Positions 58,159 through 64,000 of a stretch of DNA of 64,000 bases are shown one piece after another; within the stretch, counting starts at the first letter, position 1; each line of letters starts with the position of its first letter. The notes beneath the pieces were generated by a model that was not told the origin of the DNA, made no database searches, and saw only the letters and a program-made list of their open reading frames with translations. A program made the position numbers and the translations under genes. This DNA is from Heliopora coerulea (Eukaryota > Cnidaria > Anthozoa > Scleralcyonacea > Helioporidae), in the NCBI GenBank assembly GCA_030142905.1, contig JASJOG010000154.1:558001-622000 (forward strand), in the 5' to 3' direction.

Positions 58159-58577
58159 GTTACAGTGGAACCCCGCCGTACGACCACCCCGTTAATACGA
58201 CCACTTTTTTTTTCCCCCGAATAAGAGCTAATTTTTTTCTTATCTGAAAACCTCGTTAATACGACCACCTCGTTAATACGACCAACGACCATATTTTGAT
58301 GTCCTCTACTGTTTAATACGGCCACTCAACGTGTTAAGTAATGCCTTTTTTGATATCAAATTCTGATATGCGGTGTATAATTATCTTAATCAATTACACA
58401 TACGGCAAATAATTAACACTTAAACGTTTTTAATATTCATTTTAATTTTTATTAAACAGATAAAACGTGATTAAATATATTTTTGGGTCATTTTATCGTT
58501 TTCTTGCCTTCTTTTTTCTGGCACTTTCCTCTGCTGTTCTCGTTTGGCCACATTCCGTTTCGACTCTAACGGATAAG

Positions 58578-58977
58578 CTATTCCGGGATGTCCAGCAATT
58601 TGCTTAGCAAGTCAATGTTCTTTTCCTGCCTCATAAGTTTGTAAATGCATGGAATCTCCATTTCATATCCCCCGCCCCGATTGACAGCTGTTCCAATAAC
58701 TTTAGCTTCTGCTTCAATGCCGCTCTTTGCTAAAAAAATGGCGAACTATCCCATTTCCATGATTTGTAGAAACTAGTGCACTTGGAATGTGACCAACTAC
58801 ATCTTCCTTAATCACCGCAATAGCGTTCTTGTCTTGTTCATTGTCGTGTTCGTGCTTTAGTTCAAGAACTTCATCAATCTTGATTCTCCAGTATTCTTTA
58901 TAAACACGATATCCTCTTATCCAAGAAGGAACTTCGATTACTTTTGTGCAAGAAATATTTTCCATATGGCCAGACAT
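58578..58977 (-). pseudogene. HIRAN-like gene fragment carried by the Tigger-like element
   Basis: Minus strand: ATG at 58977, MSGHMENISCTKVIEVPSW, then the HIRAN-like core IRGYRVYKEYWRIKI, EHDNEQDKNAIAVI and EDVVGHIPSALV. A frameshift near 58745 leads to KVIGTAVNRGGGYEMEIPC and IYKLMRQEKNIDLL, ending at 58580. HIRAN domains bind single-stranded DNA 3' ends; free-standing HIRAN-like proteins of this shape are common in cnidarian genomes in my recollection. The gene lies antisense within the transposon. Confidence 0.62.
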
Positions 58978-59183
58978 GACTCCTTCGACGTTACCGGCGG
59001 AAATACGAGTGTATGCACCCGCAGGCTATGAAAAGTGCCGAATCTGTCATCGATCCATATTTCACACTTTTCTAATTTAATCAGTGCAAAATTTTCACGA
59101 GTGTCTCGAGGATTTTCCTGATTTATTACCTTTTGTCCGAACACGCTTTGCAGCTTTGTGCATAAGCACTTTGACTAGTCATC

Positions 59184-59378
59184 ATGTCTTCAAATTGTAA
59201 GCGAAAACGGCAGGCAATATCTTCAATGCAAGATGCTTTGGATTTTCTCGAACAGAAAGGTAATTCAAAAACGGCAAATGAGCTCGCCAGAGTAATCTGC
59301 CGAGCTCAAACCGATTGGCTTTAGTGTCGGAAAAACCAACGGAAGGTTACAGATTTTTTTAAACCTAAAGAAATTTAA
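59184..59378 (+). pseudogene. Tigger transposase C-terminal remnant
   Basis: Frame MSSNCKRKRQAISSMQ, ALDFLEQKGNSKTANELA, TAG at 59322-59324, then RKNQRKVTDFFKPKEI. The ALxxLxxxL and final TDFFKPK match the C terminus of pogo/Tigger transposases. The DDE core is absent, so most of the gene was lost. Confidence 0.6.
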
Positions 59379-59896
59379 ATAACTAATATAGGGGCATATT
59401 ATCAAGGTTATTCATCTCATTTGGTTAATGTTAGGAAATCACTATAAGGTTACTTTACAACTAACTTATTAATGTAAAGGCTTATCGCTTAGACACACCC
59501 CGGAAATACGTTGGTGTCAATTTGATTGACAATTTATTACGAACGGGAACTTCTTCATATTTTGTTTGTTCTCGAGAAAAGGAATGACTCTCGTCAAATG
59601 AAAGGTGACACTCAAATATCCTGTAAATATTTATGTATATAGTAAAATACACAAACAAAACGTATGATAGTTAACAGTTAATTTTGTTGAGTTGTGTTCA
59701 GTTAATAAAATTTATTTGTGGATTATTTTGTGGTTTTAGCGTTATGGTAATTGAAATCTGACTCCGTTTGCCATGACGTCATTTAAAAAAAAACATTTGT
59801 TACGTATCTAATCCACCCCCCTTAGTACGACCACTCCGTTAATACGACCAAATTTTTTCGGCCCAACGGTGGTCGTATTAACGGGGTTCCACTGTA

Positions 59897-60080
59897 CCAT
59901 CAATGCCAATTACAGCTTTATGTTGGAAGAGATAAATTCAAATGGTGTGACTTTGTCATTGCAACAAAGGAAGATATGTTTATTTAAAGGATAATGTTGA
60001 ACATGGGCTGGGTAGAAAAGAAAATACCAGAACTAGAGGATTTCTATGACTCATTTTTAATCAACAGACTAGTAATGTAG
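59897..60080 (+). pseudogene. YqaJ exonuclease, C-terminal fragment
   Basis: Resumes after the Tigger-like element: YHQCQLQLYVGRDKFKWCDF, VIATKEDMFI, a TAA, then MGWVEKKIPELEDFYDSFL. This is the C-terminal strand-helix part of YqaJ domains. The frame does not match the upstream part across the insertion site, so a deletion with frameshift must have preceded or accompanied the insertion. Confidence 0.68.
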
Positions 60081-60200
60081 TACGGTATAGGTATTTTATT
60101 CAGTTGAAAATCTTTGTACATATCTCAAGAAATTTTTATTTTACATTAGTGGCTTCCTAATGTTTGTAAGTACAGCACAAATATAGAATATCTAATTAAG

Positions 60201-61606
60201 TTAGGGAATTAGTTGTGGAACTAAAATGTGACTTTGAATTTTATATTCCTTGATTTGACCAATGGCTCTCTCAACATGAATTCTTGTATTCGCAATTCGT
60301 CCACCCAAGGCAATTTCATGTGGTTCAAATTGAAGTTTGGAATCAGCAAATGGTGGGATATTCACCTCAACATTATATGGCTTAGCAATGTCTTCAATAA
60401 GGAAGCCCCAGCCTGCCATAATAACATCTCCAGGATCCATTAATTCCAGCAGTCCTGACCTTTTGGTAATTTCTTTGTCTGAGATATCACCAGCATAAAG
60501 GTCTGCAATGAATGAAATGGCCCCAGCTGGTGATACTCCTACAAGTACTTTAGCTGTGTTGCAGTTTTTGTAATTTAAAAAATTGATTTGTTGATTGGCT
60601 GGTTCTTTGGATTTGGGTATTTTTATCTCTGTGCAGTCAATTATTGCTCTTAAAGATGGGTACTTTAGTGCAACGTATGTTGGCATTGTGTTAATTATTT
60701 GATCTTTAGTTGGCCATATATTGAGAAGTTTAAATCTTCTATACATTGCTTGTATCCAGCGAAGGAAAATCCTTGAAACAGTTGAAATATTTACACTGAA
60801 CAGAAACGATAAAAGTTTTTTCTGAAAGGCCCAATCTCAGTCGAATTAACACCAGCAGAAATTGATCTTCAAGGCACAAGGCGGCTTGACTGTGCTGTGT
60901 AAACTGCTCTTTGGCGACAAAATCAAAACAACAAAAAGTTCAGTATTTGTAAAGCCTGTATAAAACTTTAATTTTGACAGATTTCTCTTCACATTTGTAG
61001 CATTCAGTTCTCCCTCTGTAGACAATTCAACACATCTTTTGAGTTCCTGTATAACATCGTCTTTTTCTTTAAACTGTTTTTCACAAAAGTTAACTTGACA
61101 TTCCTTGTCGCAAGATGACACGACTTGATGGCAAACCTCAGCTAAGACTTTTAGGGCAGAACAATCTTCGGGATTAGTTACGTTACTGTCTGACTCGGTC
61201 TCGGCTACTCGTGCTAAAAGATAAAGATTTTCAACACCAGAAGTAGGCAATGCATCAGTGGTTGAACTGCAAGTTGGTAGCTCTGACATGTACGTAGCAG
61301 ATCGAGCTTGTGATTCTGATGCAGTCTCTGCCTGTAGTTGTATTTTGTTCTTTCTTAATCTTTCAGTCGATCTTGGTTTTGCCTTTTTTGTCCAAGCAAA
61401 AATGAAAGGTACGTCGTTTTTGTCATTTTTTGCTCCCTCTTCGAAGTGCTCACTGCAAATTCGTGTGTGGGTATTTATTGGAATACTATACGAGCGAGCC
61501 AAGACTTTAACAACTTTTTGTTCTTGAGCGGGAGCCTGTAAAACTTTAGATTTGATTCCTTGGTTTTGCGATTCGTGCATAGAGGAACGGCACAACTGGA
61601 AACCAT
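60201..61606 (-). pseudogene. ISL2EU transposase: THAP zinc finger plus DDE domain, broken
   Basis: Minus strand from ATG 61606. The N-terminal THAP C2CH zinc finger reads SSCAVPLCTNRKTKES (first two Cys), then in a shifted frame TRICSEHFEEGAK (third Cys and His). A Ser/Thr linker and a coiled segment (KEKDDVIQELKRCVELS) follow, then a helix-turn-helix (ISTVSRIFLRWIQAMYRRF) and the DDE_Tnp_4 domain: YPSLRAIIDCTEIKIP (first Asp), KVLVGVSPAGAISFIADLY, SDKEITKRSGLLEL, PGDVIMAGWGFLIED (family ADRGF, so the second catalytic Asp is Gly) and RIHVERAIGQIK (Glu). Frameshifts near 61535 and 60860-60750 plus the Asp loss make it inactive. Confidence 0.85.
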
Positions 61607-61677
61607 ATTAATTAAATATTATGCATAAAATTATCACAATATTACAAAAGATCACAAAGAGAGAATATATTCGCTTC

Positions 61678-61757
61678 AGATTGTTTTGCCCACCAAAATG
61701 CCTTAGCCAATCACAAGCATAGATGACGACATGTTACGTCATAGCTGCAAAATGCCC
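61678..61757 (-). repeat. ISL2EU right terminal inverted repeat
   Basis: Complement of the left end; its outer end is tttgcag-type sequence finishing in tgccc before the AT duplication. Confidence 0.85.
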
Positions 61758-61758
61758 A

Positions 61759-61850
61759 TTGTCGAGGGTCGAGGGTAAAATGTCGAGGGTTGAGGGTAAA
61801 ATGTCAAGGGTCAAGGGTAAAATATTGAGGGTCGAGGGTAAAATAGGGAC
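61759..61850 (+). repeat. 21-bp minisatellite, about four units
   Basis: Units such as tgtcgagggttgagggtaaaa in tandem, starting at the outer edge of the ISL2EU right end. A related short run (gtcgacgttcaagggtaaga) occurs near 63585. Confidence 0.85.
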
Positions 61851-62560
61851 CTTGAGATCTGCTACGTCAACTTCGACGAGGATGTGCAAACTCGTAGTGA
61901 ATAAATTATTTTTATTCTCCTGGGCATCCTCACCCAGACCAATTTTACGACTTAAGACGTCAACTCGCGGGGTGAAAAAAACCTGTCCCTCAAGATTGAA
62001 TTCAACCCGAGACTACAGTCGTTTTAGGAGAACTGAAGGGCTTTGCACGGTGGTGAATAAACCTTGGTTTCTTTAATTAATGCCCAAATTTTGAAGAATG
62101 TCGTTTAAGTTGAGTTTGCGGATTTTAAAGTCCCCCATCAATTAATTTAAAGGATCGAGTTGCAGCTGCCATAAGAATGTTTGGAAACAATAATACAACT
62201 TTACACTTACATGGCTCATAACACCACAACGTTGGACTAGGTGACAGTGGAACGTACATGTAATGCTAATGGCCATATATGAAATAACGCAAAAAAGGAA
62301 ACTAACCAAGTGAACCAAAAATCAATATTGTCCGAGAAAGAAACAGTTCCATCTTTTCAATTTGGGTTTGCTAATAACATGTTGAAAGGAATTTCAAATA
62401 AAATGCCATGCAGTGAGAATAACACCTCAATTCGAACAAATCGACATACTCCTAACGGAAAGCGTGTAACTATTGTTCAGTTATATCTTTATGAAAATAC
62501 AAAACAAAGTATGAAAGCAAAAACCGCGTGGAAATGCAATCTATCAAACGATATCAGGAT
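61851..62560. other. Non-coding stretch
   Basis: No gene or element recognised. Confidence 0.35.
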
Positions 62561-63212
62561 TCTTCTTCTTCTTTGCCTACACCTTGTCCCCTACTTGGGG
62601 GTCGGTGGCCATGATCCCTCTTCTCCATTTATGCCTGTCCTGGGCATCTTGCTCTTTAAGGCCCAGTTCCTCCATTCTTTCTCTCAATCCGTCTTTCCAT
62701 CTTTTTAGTTGTCGTCCTCTTCTCCTCTTACCCTTAATAGGTTCTTTCCACGCCTGGCATACTACGTCATCCTCATTTTTTCTCAGTAAATGACCATACC
62801 AGCAGAGTTTACTGCGTTCAACAATCGACATCACGCTAGTTATTACTGTTGTCCTTCTTCTGACTTCCTCATTTCTTAACTTGTCCTTTAAGGTCACACC
62901 CAACATCATTCTTAGCATTCTCATCTCTGTTGTATTTAACTTTCTTTCATCTTTCTTCTTTAATCCCCAACACTCTAAGCCATACGTCATCACCGGCCTG
63001 ACCACTGTAGTGTATATCTTTGCTTTTAATCTCATCGACATCCTTTTGTCATTCCAAACTGTTTTCACCTCCCTCCATTTCATCCAACTTGCACTCACTC
63101 TTGCCTGTACTTCCTTTTCGCAAGCTCCTTTATTGTCGATCAGTGATCCCAAGTACTTAAAACTTTTCACCTGTTTTAGTTCCTCTCCTCTCCTGTCCAG
63201 GATTGGCTATCT
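62561..63212 (-). mobile_element. RTE-type LINE, 5'-truncated tail
   Basis: Minus strand. The frame 63170-62577 encodes the C-terminal part of an RTE/BovB-like ORF2: FKYLGSLIDNKGACEKEV, TVVRPVMTYGLECWGLKKK, NTTEMRMLRMMLGVTLKDKL, then RSKLCWYGHLLRKNEDDV. It is open for 197 codons to its natural stop. The element ends in a short (GAA)n tail (62561-62575), as RTE elements do. RT and endonuclease are absent. Confidence 0.88.
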
Positions 63213-63219
63213 TTAAAAG

Positions 63220-63310
63220 GGGAACCGGGGAATCGGGGGATCGGAGAATCGGAGAATCCGGGAATTGGGGAATTGGGGAATCGGAAAATCGGAGAATCGA
63301 GGAATAGGTT
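63220..63310 (+). repeat. (GGGGAATCGG)-type minisatellite
   Basis: Tandem ggggaatcgg, ggagaatcgg and ggaattgggg words over 90 bp, beginning at the 5' truncation point of the RTE fragment. Confidence 0.85.
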
Positions 63311-64000
63311 CCTATTTACAAAAATCAGAACGATAGTAAAAAAAGAGTCACATGCGAAGGTCTATAAACATTGGCTTCAGCCTGCTCTTGCACTTATGAC
63401 GAATCTTTATGACTGTTAACCTTCAAAGAAAGCTTCATTATTGTTTCAACTGGCAGTCTCACTAGGTCTTCCCACGATCGGCAGTCTTTATGTTGAGCAT
63501 CTTGTAAGAATTTAGGAAAGCGTCGTATATTCCAAGAACTAGAAAGGCACGAGTGGTGTAACGTAGCCAAAAGTCGACGGTAGATGTCGACGTTCAAGGG
63601 TAAGAAGTCAAGGGTTGAAAAATGTTGAATATCTACAAATATTGAATAAAGGCAGAATAACTTTATAAAAAAACCTTAAAAATACAGACATACGTGCTCT
63701 GGAAGAACTAAGTATTCATATACTATCCGTTTAATATACTTAATTACAACACACAAACAGCAGTATTTTCGCGCCGAAGCGTCTGCTAGCCCATTTGGCG
63801 TGCGAAACCTAAAAGGCCAAGACCGATGAACATCATACACAAATAAGACTGAGAAAACACGTATGTGGCCCATGAACTGCCATTAAAGCGTCTTTTAGGC
63901 CGGTTTTCTGTGGGTCAAACTTACTGAATATGAAATGCTATTTCGGTGCCGCGTGAACACATTACCGCGTATCGAATGTCTTCATCACGCGCTGTATGGA
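63311..64000. other. Non-coding stretch to window end
   Basis: No gene recognised. Confidence 0.35.

Larger units (their letters stand above)
58163..59894. mobile_element. Tigger/pogo-like element inside the YqaJ gene
   Basis: Inverted ends cagtggaaccccg and cggggttccactg, flanked by TA on both sides (58161-58162, 59895-59896), plus internal repeats of gttaatacgaccac, the hallmark of pogo/Tigger termini in animals. It is 1732 bp, has no intact transposase and is non-autonomous. Confidence 0.87.
56966..61757. mobile_element. ISL2EU DNA transposon with two convergent genes
   Basis: Terminal inverted repeats of about 80 bp (56966-57045 and 61678-61757) share tttgcag, tatgacgta, cgtcatctatgcttgtg and gctaaggcattttggtggg, and are flanked by AT on both sides (56964-56965, 61758-61759), the 2-bp target duplication known for ISL2EU. 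The left gene is a SWIM-YqaJ protein (plus) and the right gene a THAP-DDE transposase (minus), the usual pair. A Tigger-like element of 1.73 kb interrupts the left gene. Confidence 0.88.

Overview
The window looks like AT-rich metazoan nuclear DNA, most probably from an anthozoan cnidarian (coral or sea anemone). This is an inference from the mix of elements: Penelope-like elements with GIY-YIG nucleases, CR1- and RTE-type LINEs, a BEL/Pao LTR element, ISL2EU with a SWIM-YqaJ partner gene, hAT, Crypton/DUF3504 and Tigger DNA transposons, and foldback MITEs, among spliced genes with short introns. No rRNA, convincing tRNA, CRISPR or bacterial operon is present. Almost every coding stretch carries stops or frameshifts, so this is mostly a landscape of decayed copies.

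Region 1 (1-11.6 kb, + strand): pieces of a modular Ig-domain membrane receptor gene. There is one intact Ig exon (235-552), a second Ig exon with a stop (2879-3186), two near-identical short Thr/Ser linker exons (5962-6036, 6611-6685), a transmembrane exon with a stop (8833-8982) and a cytoplasmic exon candidate (9117-9238). All the boundaries that can be read are phase 1 up to the cytoplasmic exon. Foldback MITEs sit between the linker exons, and one MITE-plus-exon block is duplicated in tandem.

Region 2 (11.7-25.3 kb): three damaged Penelope-like copies, two 5'-truncated LINEs inserted in a CAGACA-type minisatellite, a decayed hAT transposon with inverted ends, a 331-bp MITE with a 6-bp target duplication, and a second long array of the same minisatellite in the opposite sense.

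Region 3 (26.4-30.7 kb): a BEL/Pao retrotransposon with both LTRs, a primer-binding site matching tRNA-Tyr, gag, protease, RT and RNase H, but almost no integrase.

Region 4 (31.3-37.4 kb): an unrecognised spliced gene with a compact CCAAT/TATA promoter. Three exons join in matching phases and end in a SET methyltransferase-like domain. It is broken by several stops and frameshifts, and its large intron is full of repeats. This is the strongest candidate for something undescribed.

Region 5 (38.4-45.4 kb): a CR1-like LINE (minus strand) with a coiled-coil/SGNH-esterase ORF1 and two tandem 5' monomers, followed by a foldback element.

Region 6 (45.4-50.9 kb): a large gene, mostly open, of an unnamed repeated family. 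It has paired H-x3-C motifs at the N terminus, a 900-residue body with acidic motifs that recall PIN/FEN nucleases, and a Cys-rich tail on a separate exon.

Region 7 (51.7-64 kb): two Crypton/DUF3504 tyrosine-recombinase remnants, a three-unit satellite, and an ISL2EU transposon (56966-61757, 80-bp TIRs, AT target duplication) carrying convergent SWIM-YqaJ and THAP-DDE genes. The YqaJ gene is split by a Tigger-like element (58163-59894) that itself holds an antisense HIRAN-like gene fragment. An RTE LINE tail and short minisatellites close the window.
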